Translations under genes and position numbers: made by a program
Assembly: GCA_905480595.1 (NCBI GenBank)
Contig: CAJQQY010000346.1
Coordinates: 1 to 36,350, forward strand
Source: an uncultured Saprospiraceae bacterium
Lineage (GTDB): Bacteria; Bacteroidota; Bacteroidia; Chitinophagales; Saprospiraceae
Direction: 5' to 3'
Length of the DNA: 36,350 nt
Part shown: piece by piece, positions 26,022-35,140 of the stretch
Layout: every line of letters starts with the position of its first letter
Position numbering within the stretch: position 1 is the first letter of the stretch
Notes under the pieces: generated by a model
What the model was told of the DNA's origin: nothing
Database searches by the model: none
The model's input: the letters and a program-made list of their open reading frames with translations, nothing else

Positions 26022-27041
26022 TTAACCTGAAATAGTTAAAACTACTTTTCCAATTGTCTTTCCACTTTGAAATAAATGAATCGCATCCTTTATCTTTTCA
26101 AAAGGAAAAGTGTGTCCCACATGTGGTTTCCCTAAATCTAATTTTTCTAAATCGCCCAAAAGTTCATGCATTAATTCTGCTCGCTCATACAACCAAATCA
26201 AATTAAACCCCATCAATGATTTATTCATCTCTGGTAATTTTTGAGGATCAATTTTAGGTCGGGTCAGAAACTGATAAAGCAATTTAAAATAGTTCGGACG
26301 ATTCCCAACAGAAGCATATCGTGCTGCTCCATAAACTATCGCTCGACCTTGTGTCGCTAAAATTTCAAATCCTTCTTGGAAGATTTTCCCTCCAATACAT
26401 TCCATGATGATGTTCAATTCTTTCTCTTCCAAATTCTTTTTTAAATCATTCGCAAAACGATCACTTCGAACGATCACTCGATCATAACCTTCCTTTTTGC
26501 AAAAATCAATTTTCGAATCATTACCAATCGAACCTATCGTAAACGCATCATATTTCTTAGCTATTCGATTCGCCCATATCCCAACTCCTCCTGCTGCCGA
26601 ATGAACCAAAACGTTACTCCCTTTCTTCAAATCTCCCAAATACAACAAACCATAATATGCTGTCAAAACTTGAACTAGGTAAGCTGCTCCTTCTTCAAAC
26701 CTCCAATCTTCTGGCAAGGGAATTACATATCTTGAATCGATATTTAAATGAGTTGTGTATGCTCCGAAGCGAGTGACCCCCATTATTTTATCACCCACTT
26801 TTACATTCGTCACACCTCCTCCGACTTTCGCAACGATACCTGCATATTCTAAACCTGGAATAAACACGCCCTCAGGAGTTGCTCCATACAATCCCCAAAT
26901 CGCAAAGATATCTGCGAAATTAAATCCGATGCTTTTGACTTGAATGGTAATTTCTCCAGCTGATGGATCGGGGAGTTCACTTTCGACGAGTTGGATGTTT
27001 TTTACGCTACCAGCTTTGAGTTGATATGATTTTCGTTTCAT
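26022..27041 (-). CDS. Zinc-type dehydrogenase-like NADPH oxidoreductase, VAT-1 group
   Basis: This 339-residue medium-chain reductase has GLEYAGIVAKVG at about 63-74 and the nucleotide-binding loop AAGGVG at 149-154. It also has the segment around YGAARYASVGNRPNYFKLLYQF, typical of synaptic vesicle protein VAT-1-like quinone oxidoreductases. Catalytic zinc ligands of alcohol dehydrogenases are not evident, as expected for this group. The substrate is unknown. It lies 47 bases downstream of gldH on the same strand. Confidence 0.85.
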   Translation of the reverse strand: MKRKSYQLKAGSVKNIQLVESELPDPSAGEITIQVKSIGFNFADIFAIWGLYGATPEGVFIPGLEYAGIVAKVGGGVTNVKVGDKIMGVTRFGAYTTHLNIDSRYVIPLPEDWRFEEGAAYLVQVLTAYYGLLYLGDLKKGSNVLVHSAAGGVGIWANRIAKKYDAFTIGSIGNDSKIDFCKKEGYDRVIVRSDRFANDLKKNLEEKELNIIMECIGGKIFQEGFEILATQGRAIVYGAARYASVGNRPNYFKLLYQFLTRPKIDPQKLPEMNKSLMGFNLIWLYERAELMHELLGDLEKLDLGKPHVGHTFPFEKIKDAIHLFQSGKTIGKVVLTISG

Positions 27042-27088
27042 CTTTTGTTTTTTACCGCAAAGTTTAGATGGAGGTTGACGCTGAGTTT

Positions 27089-27562
27089 TTACTCTCTCGA
27101 TTTCCCAGTATCTTCTATTCGAAAAGCTATACTTTGAATTCCTTCCAATGGATCTTTTCGCATAAATTGTTCGATGACAAAAGTATGTTTTCCAGTTTGA
27201 TTAAAAAATGCACCTTCATGAATCGACATTCTAAAATCACATTCATCGCTATTGCAGTCGCCATTCCATCGTCCACCATGTCCAATTAATTCAACTGAAA
27301 CTCGTTCAGTTACTCTTTGTCCATTTGGGAAAATCGAATGCAATCGAATATACATATTCTTAAAAGAGTACTCTGTCAAGTGCTCAATATCTAAATACAA
27401 ATTGTAAAATTTATTCGTATCAGGAATATCAACTGTAAAGGAAAGTGAGTCTGCGTAAGTCCATTCATCATTAGCGATTTCTTTTTTCTCATCCAAAATG
27501 TAATTAGGCCCACATGAAAAAAGGAAAAGTGCAAATGCAAAGAAGAAGAAATATTTTTTCAT
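27089..27562 (-). CDS. gldH: Gliding motility lipoprotein GldH
   Basis: I chose the ATG at 27562 because it opens a lipoprotein signal (MKKYFFFFAFALFLFSC, Cys17); an ATG at 27607 adds 15 residues with no signal character. The mature part has YSFKNMYIRLHSIFPNG, then GHGGRWNGDC, then FVIEQFMRKDPLEGIQ, which match the GldH family. GldH is one of the lipoproteins needed for gliding and type IX secretion-linked motility in Flavobacterium. Its presence here supports the Bacteroidota assignment but does not by itself prove that this organism glides. A terminator separates it from dnaJ upstream. Confidence 0.88.
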   Translation of the reverse strand: MKKYFFFFAFALFLFSCGPNYILDEKKEIANDEWTYADSLSFTVDIPDTNKFYNLYLDIEHLTEYSFKNMYIRLHSIFPNGQRVTERVSVELIGHGGRWNGDCNSDECDFRMSIHEGAFFNQTGKHTFVIEQFMRKDPLEGIQSIAFRIEDTGKSRE

Positions 27563-27613
27563 AAAAGTTGATTCAAGTTTATTGAAATGATAAATCGTTT
27601 TCACCAAAAAGAA

Positions 27614-27654
27614 AACGAGCCAACGAATGTATAAATTACTTTCGTCAGCTCGTT
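27614..27654 (-). terminator. Terminator of the grpE-dnaJ operon
   Basis: AACGAGC (27614-27620) pairs with GCTCGTT (27648-27654), and an inner ACGAA/TTCGT stem extends it across a 2x2 mismatch. On the minus strand it is followed by TTTTCTTTTT. Confidence 0.75.
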
Positions 27655-27691
27655 ATTTTTTCTATAAAAAATCTAAAACCTCAATTTCAGA

Positions 27692-28876
27692 TTAATTAAA
27701 ATAATCTTTCATTCTATCGAAAAATCCTTTTTCAGATTTTCCTGGTAGTGGATCGAAGTTTTTGCTTTCTCTCATTTTTTCTAATAATTGTTTATCATCA
27801 TCAGAAAGTATTTTTGGAGTCCAAATGTTGACGTGAATCAATTGATCACCCACTCCATAAGTTTGCACCCCAGGTAATCCTTTGCCTCTCAATCTAAACA
27901 TTTTCCCTGCTTGCGTTCCTGCTGGAATTTTTATTTTTGCATTTTTCCCCGTTTCAATAGTTGGTACTTCAATCGAAGTTCCCAAAGCTGCATCTGCAAA
28001 ATTCAAATACAATTCATAAATTACATTCTGCCCATCTCGCTGCAAACTTTCATGTGGAATCTCTTCGATGCTCACTAGTAAATCTCCATTCGCTCCTCCT
28101 TTAGCTCCAGCATTTCCTTTTCCTCTCATTGACAATTGCATGCCTTCTCCAACTCCTGCTGGGATTTCGATTTCGATAGTTTCTTCTCCATTCGATTTTC
28201 CTGCTCCGTTACAAGTTCCACATTTAGCAGTGATCTGTTGACCTGAACCTGCACAAGTTGGACAAGCTACTGTCGTTTGCATTTGACCTAAAAAAGTACT
28301 CTTCACTTGACGCACATAACCTGACCCTCGACAAGTTCCACAAGTCGTAACTGAACGAGCATCTTTTGCTCCACTTCCGCTACAAGTTTTACAAGTAATT
28401 TGTTTTTTGACTTTGATTTTTTTAGTGACACCATTTGCGATATCTTCTAAAGTCAATTTCACTTTGATTCGAAGGTTACTACCTCTTTGACCTTGAGCAC
28501 GTCGGCTCCCGCCTCCGCCACCAGCTCCTCCAAAAAAAGATTCAAAAGGGCTGCCACCATCTCCAAAAATATCTCCAAACTGAGAGAAAATATCTTCCAT
28601 TGTCATACCGCCACGACCACCGCCACCGAAACCACCTTGTTGTCCCATTCCAGCATGACCGAATCTATCATATCGCGCTTTTTTATCTCCATCACTTAGT
28701 ACCTCGTATGCCTCAGCTGCTTCTTTGAATTTATCCTCTGCTTCCTTATTATCTGGATTTCTATCCGGATGATATTTCATTGCAATCTTCCGATAAGCTT
28801 TTTTGATGGTCGTTTCATCTGCCGATTTCGACACACCTAAAACTTCATAATAATCTCTTTTTGCCATGTTTACCAT
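27692..28876 (-). CDS. dnaJ: Chaperone protein DnaJ
   Basis: DnaJ delivers unfolded proteins to DnaK and stimulates its ATPase. The protein has a J domain with HPD at residues 36-38, a Gly/Phe-rich stretch at about 75-125, four CxxCxGxG zinc-binding motifs starting at Cys162, Cys179, Cys205 and Cys219, and the C-terminal substrate domain. The ATG at 28876 has an AGGAGG site 6 bases upstream; the ATG at 28867 ([10 protein letters not shown]) matches the family N-terminus but lies 15 bases from that site, so either may be used. grpE is upstream on the same strand, the usual operon order. Confidence 0.97.
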   Translation of the reverse strand: MVNMAKRDYYEVLGVSKSADETTIKKAYRKIAMKYHPDRNPDNKEAEDKFKEAAEAYEVLSDGDKKARYDRFGHAGMGQQGGFGGGGRGGMTMEDIFSQFGDIFGDGGSPFESFFGGAGGGGGSRRAQGQRGSNLRIKVKLTLEDIANGVTKKIKVKKQITCKTCSGSGAKDARSVTTCGTCRGSGYVRQVKSTFLGQMQTTVACPTCAGSGQQITAKCGTCNGAGKSNGEETIEIEIPAGVGEGMQLSMRGKGNAGAKGGANGDLLVSIEEIPHESLQRDGQNVIYELYLNFADAALGTSIEVPTIETGKNAKIKIPAGTQAGKMFRLRGKGLPGVQTYGVGDQLIHVNIWTPKILSDDDKQLLEKMRESKNFDPLPGKSEKGFFDRMKDYFN

Positions 28877-28981
28877 TTTCTGCCTCCTATTTTAATTTTT
28901 CGAAAAAAATAATCAACAATGATTTGTGTTAAAAATTTCGAATCATTTTCGAATGAAAACAATTCACTTTTGTGGTTTAAA

Positions 28982-29578
28982 TTATTTACCGACCACAACT
29001 TTAGCGTATCGCAAAATTGCATCTTTCAAATAATATCCTTTCTCAACTGTATCTATAACTTTCCCTTTCATCTCTTCAGTTGGTGCTGGAATTTCAGTAA
29101 TTGCTTCGTGCAATTCTGGATCAAACTCTTCTCCATTTGATTCCATTGCTTTGATTCCTTTTTGCTGCAAAGTATTGAATAGTTTATTGTAAACCATCAT
29201 TACTCCTTCACTAAAAGGTTCTGTACTATTTTCGTCTTCTGCATTTTTTTTCGCTCTGTCAAAATCGTCCAAAACTGGCAACAAAGCTGACAAGGTGTCC
29301 CTGTTGGCAGTTCCCATCATATTCAATTTTTCTTTGACAGTTCGTCGTTTGTAATTTTCAAACTCAGCAGCAAGTCGCAAATACTTATCTTTTAGTTCTG
29401 CGATTTGAGAATCTTTATCATTCTCTTCAGTTGATTCTTCTTGCAAACCCTCATTTTCTGTATCATTTCCAACTTTTTCCTCTCCATTTTCAAGGATTTG
29501 GTCTTCTACTGCTTCAACCTGATCTTTTTCAGAAGATTTTCCTTTATTGCTCATTATATCTCTAATTTTATTTATCAT
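28982..29578 (-). CDS. grpE: Nucleotide exchange factor GrpE
   Basis: GrpE releases ADP from DnaK. The protein has an acidic, low-complexity N-terminus (about 10-55), a long helix (ELKDKYLRLAAEFENYKRRT) and the C-terminal signature around FDPELHEAITEIP and GYYLKDAILRYAKVVV. The frame opens at 29578, but the ATG at 29554 (MSNKGKSSEKD) is an equally plausible start, giving 190 residues. It precedes dnaJ by 105 bases, and a repeat-rich leader lies upstream. Confidence 0.95.
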   Translation of the reverse strand: MINKIRDIMSNKGKSSEKDQVEAVEDQILENGEEKVGNDTENEGLQEESTEENDKDSQIAELKDKYLRLAAEFENYKRRTVKEKLNMMGTANRDTLSALLPVLDDFDRAKKNAEDENSTEPFSEGVMMVYNKLFNTLQQKGIKAMESNGEEFDPELHEAITEIPAPTEEMKGKVIDTVEKGYYLKDAILRYAKVVVGK

Positions 29579-29603
29579 TTATTTTAAAGAATTAATACAC
29601 GTT

Positions 29604-29660
29604 ATTTTGGCATAGTAACATCAAAACCTCTGCCATTGGGGATTTTAGGCCATTTTGGCA
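29604..29660 (-). promoter_or_regulatory. Repeated TGCCAAAAT boxes upstream of grpE-dnaJ
   Basis: On the minus strand TGCCAAAAT occurs at 29660-29652 and again at 29612-29604, and an inverted relative (CCAATGGCA) lies at 29638-29630. CTGCCA at 29630-29635 and TGGCAG at 29656-29661 also form an inverted repeat. The CIRCE element of HrcA is absent. These could be heat-shock control sites; that role is inferred from position. Confidence 0.4.
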
Positions 29661-29669
29661 GTTCGTAGT

Positions 29670-29746
29670 ATGACTCTTGAGTCATTTTTTACTATAACTT
29701 TTCTCTTGGTATGTCGACTTGAAAAGTCGTTGAACGGAGAACGACT
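29670..29746. repeat. Cluster of short inverted repeats in the grpE upstream region
   Basis: ATGACTC-TT-GAGTCAT lies at 29670-29685, GACTT-GAA-AAGTC at 29716-29728, and AGTCGTT with AACGACT at 29725-29746 around an 8-base loop. The segment is more GC-rich than its surroundings. It would sit in the grpE leader if transcription starts near the TAATTTTG box at 29776-29769. Confidence 0.5.
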
Positions 29747-29773
29747 CGGTGAGCCGTCTTTCAGAGTGCAAAA

Positions 29774-30253
29774 TTACGATTTTTTTAATATTTCTTTCCA
29801 CTTTCCATTCTCTGCAATTTCTTTGATAATTTGATTTCTTTTGGTCAAAAGTTGAGTCATGTATTTTTCTAAAATCAATTGGTTAAATATTTTTCCAACC
29901 CAACCAAACGGTGACTCGAAATCAAAAACATCTTGCATTTCAGTTTCTCCATTCTTTTCTATAAAAATATGGTCATGAGTGAATTTCTTAAATGCCCCTT
30001 TGGCCATTTCATCTCGAAAAGAATTGGGATAATCGAAGCGTGTAATTTTCGCTGTTAATTTTTGTTGAATACCAAAATGAGTAGCTTCCCATGTGACCTC
30101 TTCTCCCAATTCGATAAGTCCTGATGTTCTCCCTGCTATGGCTTTTTCATTCGTTTGTCTCATCGACACTTGATGCAAATCAATGCTTCTTGAAAGATCA
30201 AAACAAATTTCTTTCGGTGCTTTTATTTTTGTTGAGATTTGAATAATGGGCAT
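29774..30253 (-). CDS. SRPBCC-family protein
   Basis: The 159-residue protein has the START/Bet v1-like layout: IQISTKIKAPKEICFDL at the N-terminus, EVTWEATHFGIQQKLTAKI in the middle, and FTHDHIFIEKNGETEMQDVFDFESPFGWVGKIFN at about 90-123, then a long C-terminal helix. Such proteins bind hydrophobic ligands in a cavity; the ligand is unknown. It starts 11 bases after the stop of the RND transporter gene on the same strand, so they are very likely co-transcribed. Confidence 0.82.
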   Translation of the reverse strand: MPIIQISTKIKAPKEICFDLSRSIDLHQVSMRQTNEKAIAGRTSGLIELGEEVTWEATHFGIQQKLTAKITRFDYPNSFRDEMAKGAFKKFTHDHIFIEKNGETEMQDVFDFESPFGWVGKIFNQLILEKYMTQLLTKRNQIIKEIAENGKWKEILKKS

Positions 30254-30264
30254 TTAATGAAAAA

Positions 30265-32535
30265 TTATTTTTTGTTTTCAGAAACAACTTTCTCGTCATT
30301 TGGATACAACCATCTAATCAAAATTGGAATCAATAATAAATCTCCAACTAGCGCACTAACTAAAGTTACACTTATCAATAATCCAACTACCACACTTGGA
30401 GGATGGATAGAAAAAAGCAAAACCAAAAATCCAAAAAACAAAATGAAAGTCGTCAAACAAATTGCTTTTCCTGTTTCTAAAAATGTAATGTGCAATGATT
30501 CTTCAGTACTTAAACCTTTTCGTTTCGCTAATTTAAATTTACTTAAAAAGTGAATTGTATCGTCCACCGCAATTCCAAAAACAACTGCGAAAATTATCGA
30601 AATACCTGCTTCTAACTCTATTCCCAAAAATCCTAACAATGCTCCTGCAAGAAGCAATGGAACTAAATTCGGAATCAACGAGATCACCAACATCCTCCAA
30701 TTTTGAAATAGAATTGCCATCAATAAACTCACCATCAAAACTGCTCCTCCCAAGCCTTGCAATAAACTCGTTCGCACATATTCTGAATTTTTATCCAAAA
30801 TTAAACCTGTTCCTGTTTGTTTTACTTGAATAATAGTTGAGTCTACATTTCCTTCAATCCAATTATCCAAATCATCGGTAATTGCAGCAATTTTGTCACG
30901 TCCAACGTCCAACATATTTGTAGCAATCCGTGCCTTTTTATTATCTCTACTTGTAAAAACTTTCGTCGATGCCTGCGGAATTTTCTCAGCAGCTTTTTGA
31001 TATTTTAAAAATTGTGCTTTCGTTTCTGGGATTTTATAGGCTTCTACTTTATTACCTTTGTACATTCGATTTAAACTTTTGTAAACTGAGGTGAGGGAAG
31101 TTGTTGATCGAAGTTCTGGAATAGTACTAATCTTTTTTTCGATTTTATCCATCTCTTGCAATACTTCAAAATCAGAAGCCAAATAATCTCCTTTAGTAAA
31201 AACGGCAAATTCCACAGGTCGGAATCCAGCGTAGTTGTTTTCAAAAAACAAAAAATCTTCCGTTAATTTTTTACGAAGAGGAAGGTTAGTTTCAATTTTG
31301 TAATCCGTCGTAATCATACTGATCCCCCACGCACATAACAATATACTTACAAATCCTCCAATTGCTATTTTTTGCCCATTATTTTTTGTAAAAAGATACG
31401 TCCGATTCATCAGCTTCCCCCAAAACGCTTCTCCTTTTCCTAATTTGATTAATTGCTTTTCATCATACAGCGAAAGCAAAGCAGTCGTAAAAAAGATAAC
31501 CGTTATATACGCGACCATCACTCCCATTGCTGCATTCCAACCAAATTCTTTGATCGGAATTACTTTACTCGTAGATAGAGCAGCAAATCCAATTGCAGTT
31601 GTAACCGATGTCAAAAAAGTAGCCAATCCAATTTCCTTTATAGCAACTCGAAGTGCATCTTTTTTGGAAAAACCTTTTTTGAGTTCGTCAATATATTTTG
31701 ACATAATGTGGACGACATCGGAAGTCCCTACGATCACCATCAAGACTGGATAAAGTGCGGCCATCGCATTCAAAGGTCGTCCAAGTGCGCCCAATAATCC
31801 AAAAAACAAAATCAATCCTGCCCCAATCGAAGTCAATGAAATCAATACTCCAGGCACTTTTCTAAAAATCCAAAGCATCACTAACGCCACTAAAAATGCA
31901 GAAATAATTGTCGAAACCACAATTTCTCTTTGCTGCATTTCTGCCATTTCTTTTTGAAAATTGGCAGCACCCAGGAAGTGATAGTTTTCAAAATTATACG
32001 ATTGAACTAAACTATCGAGAGCTGGCATTAACTCCTTTGATTCGTCAACAGAAACTGTCGGCTGAGTTTTCAGAGAAACAACTAGCGATTTTCCATCTTT
32101 CGAAATTAATGAATTAACGAAGCGTTCATCTTCTAAAATTCTTTTTTTATCGCGCTCATAATAATCTGGCTGATCAATACGAATAGCTGGGGTGGAAGTG
32201 ATTCCAAAAGGTGTTTTGAGAGGGTAGGAAACCTTGGTTAACGAAAAACTTTCTTCAATGTATTTTAAATCTCTCGCTTTCAAAGTCAAGTCATGAAAAT
32301 CTTCTAAAAACTTTTTTTCAAAAACGCCATCCTCCCTTTCGACAGCAACCAAAAGAAAATTTACATCCGTTTCAAACTCTTTGATGAAGTCTTGAAAAAA
32401 TGCTAAATCTTCATCTCCTTCAGGGAAAAACTGTTCAAGATAAAAAGTAAATCTGAGCTGTGTCGCAAAATAAAGACTTGCTAAAATAAGTCCTGAAAAT
32501 ATTAATAGTATCGTTCGTCGAGTAATCGTATTCAT
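30265..32535 (-). CDS. RND/MMPL-family transporter
   Basis: This 756-residue inner-membrane protein has the duplicated RND layout: one N-terminal membrane helix, a periplasmic domain (about 30-205), five helices, then a second helix and periplasmic domain (about 420-590) and five more helices. The charged helix motifs are GTSDVVH at 270-276 and GIAVDDTIHF at 654-663, with the Asp pair at 658-659, which fits proton-driven transport. It resembles MMPL-type exporters of lipids or hydrophobic compounds rather than drug pumps with a fusion protein partner. The SRPBCC gene follows directly. A perfect inverted repeat lies about 105 bases upstream. Confidence 0.9.
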   Translation of the reverse strand: MNTITRRTILLIFSGLILASLYFATQLRFTFYLEQFFPEGDEDLAFFQDFIKEFETDVNFLLVAVEREDGVFEKKFLEDFHDLTLKARDLKYIEESFSLTKVSYPLKTPFGITSTPAIRIDQPDYYERDKKRILEDERFVNSLISKDGKSLVVSLKTQPTVSVDESKELMPALDSLVQSYNFENYHFLGAANFQKEMAEMQQREIVVSTIISAFLVALVMLWIFRKVPGVLISLTSIGAGLILFFGLLGALGRPLNAMAALYPVLMVIVGTSDVVHIMSKYIDELKKGFSKKDALRVAIKEIGLATFLTSVTTAIGFAALSTSKVIPIKEFGWNAAMGVMVAYITVIFFTTALLSLYDEKQLIKLGKGEAFWGKLMNRTYLFTKNNGQKIAIGGFVSILLCAWGISMITTDYKIETNLPLRKKLTEDFLFFENNYAGFRPVEFAVFTKGDYLASDFEVLQEMDKIEKKISTIPELRSTTSLTSVYKSLNRMYKGNKVEAYKIPETKAQFLKYQKAAEKIPQASTKVFTSRDNKKARIATNMLDVGRDKIAAITDDLDNWIEGNVDSTIIQVKQTGTGLILDKNSEYVRTSLLQGLGGAVLMVSLLMAILFQNWRMLVISLIPNLVPLLLAGALLGFLGIELEAGISIIFAVVFGIAVDDTIHFLSKFKLAKRKGLSTEESLHITFLETGKAICLTTFILFFGFLVLLFSIHPPSVVVGLLISVTLVSALVGDLLLIPILIRWLYPNDEKVVSENKK

Positions 32536-32639
32536 AAAAAAGAATTCACGTTCGTTTCAAAATTTGCTAAACCAGTTATCTAATAAAAAAAACAAAGAAT
32601 AGTTTTTCCAAAACGCCTTTTTTATTTAAATAAGAATAA

Positions 32640-32666
32640 TTATAAACTACATGGTGTAGTTTATAA
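32640..32666. promoter_or_regulatory. Perfect operator-like inverted repeat before the RND transporter operon
   Basis: Twelve-base arms TTATAAACTACA and TGTAGTTTATAA flank the centre TGG. The size and CTACA-n-TGTAG core resemble operators of TetR-type repressors. It lies between the divergent transporter operon and the membrane-protein gene, just downstream of a TAnnTTTG box on the minus strand. No regulator gene is adjacent in the window. Confidence 0.65.
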
Positions 32667-32677
32667 CATTAAAATTA

Positions 32678-32685
32678 CAAAAGTA
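32678..32685 (-). promoter_or_regulatory. Candidate -7 box of the RND transporter operon
   Basis: On the minus strand TACTTTTG matches TAnnTTTG. The predicted start of transcription, near 32671, falls just before the inverted repeat at 32640-32666, so a protein bound there would block the promoter. No good -33 TTG is visible. Confidence 0.4.
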
Positions 32686-32768
32686 AAAAGTCTCCAACCT
32701 AATATTAAAATTTTCAATACTATTTTGTACCTTAACCACCTGATTATCAACGACAAACTAACATTATC

Positions 32769-33881
32769 ATGATACTTAACATACTTTCTAATTTTACTGA
32801 TTTATCTTTTTTGAGTCGGTTTTTAATTGTTGCCATCGTGAGTGGTTTCATGCCATTGACTGCGATGAGTTTTTTTTGGTTTATGCGCCAAAAGAAACAA
32901 CAAGATTTTGAAAAAAACCTTCGAGAAATGGGGATTTCCTCCAGTCGACGAATACAAGACACTTATTCCTTTTCAAATTATTTTTTGCCAGTCTCTTTTG
33001 CCTTCTTGATTTGTTTCCTAGCAAGTGCATTTTTTGTTTTTACGGAGGACTTTGCTGCGAACCTTAAAGATAGCTTATTACTTACTGGAAATGATTATGG
33101 AAGTCCTGATAACTCTGTGATTATCAATCAAAGTTTAGTCGTTTTAGGTTTTGCCTTTTTCGGATCTTTCATTTGGTCGGCGCAACAAATTATTCGACGA
33201 TTAATTGCCTATGATTTGTCTCCAAGCGTTTATTATAGTGCAGGAGTTCGAATTATTTTAGCTTGCTTGGTTGCTTTAGTTTTTTCTTTCTTATTAGGAA
33301 AAACGAGTGCCTTCCAACTAGATACTTCAATCGCTGTAATTGCATTTTTGACTGGAATGTTCCCTCAACGAATTTTGAGTTCGATGATTAATTTTTATAA
33401 AGACTGGTTGAATCCAGATGAACTCAATACCGACACTTTATCACTTTATAAAATTGAAGGAATGAGTTTAGGGCACAAAGAAAGATTAGAAGAAGTAGGA
33501 ATTGACAATGCCCAAAATTTAGCGACAGCCAGCTTAACAAAATTGCTTATTGAAACGCCTTATGAAGCTCGTCAAATTTTAGATTGGATCGGACAAGCAA
33601 AATTAGTTTGCTATGCAAAAAATGATATTGACAAATTACGTAGCGTAGGAATCCGATCTATTTTTGATTTTAAAAAAGGAAATAAATCAAGAGTTGCGCT
33701 TCGTGAAATCTCTGATTCGATTGGAATAGTTTCCCCTCTTTTAGAAGTGATTGCAGAGCAAGTAGAATCAGATAAAGGCATTGATAACTTGTATAAATTT
33801 CATGTGAATGTAGATGATCCTAATCAAGATATTCCCTTCGAAGAATTGAATTCGGATGCAGACGAAGGTGCTGTTGGGTAG
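32769..33881 (+). CDS. Membrane protein with C-terminal helix-hairpin-helix-like domain
   Basis: The 370-residue protein has about five hydrophobic segments (residues about 15-40, 70-92, 118-140, 160-180 and 185-205). A soluble tail of about 150 residues follows. The tail begins LYKIEGMSLGHKERLEEVGIDNAQNLATAS, which resembles the helix-hairpin-helix folds of DUF4332-like and related proteins, and a second similar unit follows (DKLRSVGIRSIFDF). It is divergent from the RND transporter operon and followed by a long hairpin. I do not recognise a named family, and the role is unknown. Confidence 0.7.
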   Translation: MILNILSNFTDLSFLSRFLIVAIVSGFMPLTAMSFFWFMRQKKQQDFEKNLREMGISSSRRIQDTYSFSNYFLPVSFAFLICFLASAFFVFTEDFAANLKDSLLLTGNDYGSPDNSVIINQSLVVLGFAFFGSFIWSAQQIIRRLIAYDLSPSVYYSAGVRIILACLVALVFSFLLGKTSAFQLDTSIAVIAFLTGMFPQRILSSMINFYKDWLNPDELNTDTLSLYKIEGMSLGHKERLEEVGIDNAQNLATASLTKLLIETPYEARQILDWIGQAKLVCYAKNDIDKLRSVGIRSIFDFKKGNKSRVALREISDSIGIVSPLLEVIAEQVESDKGIDNLYKFHVNVDDPNQDIPFEELNSDADEGAVG

Positions 33882-33890
33882 TTTTTTTTA

Positions 33891-33938
33891 AATATCCAAT
33901 ATTGAACCTTCGTTAAGGAAGGTTCAATATTGGATATT
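33891..33938 (+). terminator. Long perfect hairpin after the membrane-protein gene
   Basis: Twenty-base arms (33891-33910 and 33919-33938) pair perfectly around an 8-base loop. A T-run precedes the stem and an A-run follows it, so the stem could extend to about 28 bp, but there is no T-run after it as a normal terminator would have. It begins 9 bases after the stop codon. Confidence 0.5.
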
Positions 33939-34002
33939 CAAAAAAATATAACTTCTTTCCTATTTTTCTCGTTTATAAGTCTGGAGCATTCTTTTTTTAA
34001 AA

Positions 34003-35130
34003 ATGCAATATCAAAAAATGAGAAATTTTTCACTTTTAATTCTTGCCCTATTTTGGAGTGCAACTCTTTTTGCTCAAGCTCCTGCTATGAAAAAAAGTGA
34101 AAACATCGTTCCTAATCCCAGTTTTGAAAGATTTTCTAGCACTCCTATTGGTTGGTTTTATAAAGGAAAACATTTTACTGATGTCATGAAATATTGGAGT
34201 TCCGCGACAGGATCTTCACCTGATGTTTTTGGCACAAAGATTCGAGTTCCAGCACATTGGGCTTCCAAAGGTTTTGGTCTACAAAAACCAAGAACGGGAG
34301 AGTCGATGGTGGGCATCACAGTTTTTGGATGTGAAGATGGAAAACCGCATTGTCGAGAATATATTCAAATCCAACTGAGGGAGCCTCTTATTATTGGTCA
34401 AAATTATTCCGTTGAATTTTTCACTAGTCACCTCCCTCGTTCTATTCAAGTAAATAACCTTGGAATGTTTTTTTCCAAAAAAAAATATAATGAGATCTTG
34501 GATATTCCGATTGAAGTAACACCTCAGTTTTTTTCCAAAGAAATAATAAAAGTGGATCAAGGACATTGGAGAAAAGTGAATGGAGAATTTCAAGCGGATA
34601 CGAATGCAGATTTTTTAATTATTGGAAATTTTTTCTCTGATAGTTTGACTACCACTAATATCGCAAGTCCTAATTCTTTAAAGTATGGTTACTATTATAT
34701 TGATGATATTTTAGTCAAAAAAGAACCTCCATTTTTAGAAATTCCTGAAGAAAATAAAATCTCCACTTGGGAGCCAATCGAAGAAGGAAAAATCATTCGA
34801 CTGAAAAATATATTTTTTGATATTGACGAGGCAGAGCTCCTGCCACATTCTCATATCGAATTACAAAAACTATTGCAGTTACTTCAAACCTATCCCAATA
34901 TGATCATCGAAATAAGCGGCCATACCGACATCGATGGAAATGATGAATATAATTTACAATTATCTACCCGTCGTGCAAAAGCAGTCGTTGAATATTTAAT
35001 TTCAGAGGGTATCTCTCCTCATCGTACACTTTATAATGGATACGGGCGTTCTAGGCCAATTGCAGAGAATAATACAGCCGAAGGGAAGCAATTAAATCGA
35101 CGTGTTGAATTTTTAATTTTAAAAAAATAA
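34003..35130 (+). CDS. OmpA-family outer membrane protein
   Basis: A signal peptide (residues 1-25, ending TLFAQ) leads into a beta-rich domain with N-PNPSFE near residue 35, a carbohydrate-binding-like fold reported at the start of similar Bacteroidota OmpA proteins. The C-terminal OmpA peptidoglycan-binding domain (264-375) has IFFDIDEAELLPHS, SGHTD at 305-309, and LSTRRAKAVVEYL with the conserved Arg. It should link the outer membrane to the cell wall. An in-frame ATG five codons later is an equally possible start. Confidence 0.9.
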   Translation: MQYQKMRNFSLLILALFWSATLFAQAPAMKKSENIVPNPSFERFSSTPIGWFYKGKHFTDVMKYWSSATGSSPDVFGTKIRVPAHWASKGFGLQKPRTGESMVGITVFGCEDGKPHCREYIQIQLREPLIIGQNYSVEFFTSHLPRSIQVNNLGMFFSKKKYNEILDIPIEVTPQFFSKEIIKVDQGHWRKVNGEFQADTNADFLIIGNFFSDSLTTTNIASPNSLKYGYYYIDDILVKKEPPFLEIPEENKISTWEPIEEGKIIRLKNIFFDIDEAELLPHSHIELQKLLQLLQTYPNMIIEISGHTDIDGNDEYNLQLSTRRAKAVVEYLISEGISPHRTLYNGYGRSRPIAENNTAEGKQLNRRVEFLILKK

Positions 35131-35140
35131 AATTCTAAGC

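Noticed and set aside
29579..29773. CIRCE (HrcA) element before grpE
   Set aside because: The TTAGCACTC-N9-GAGTGCTAA pattern is not present.
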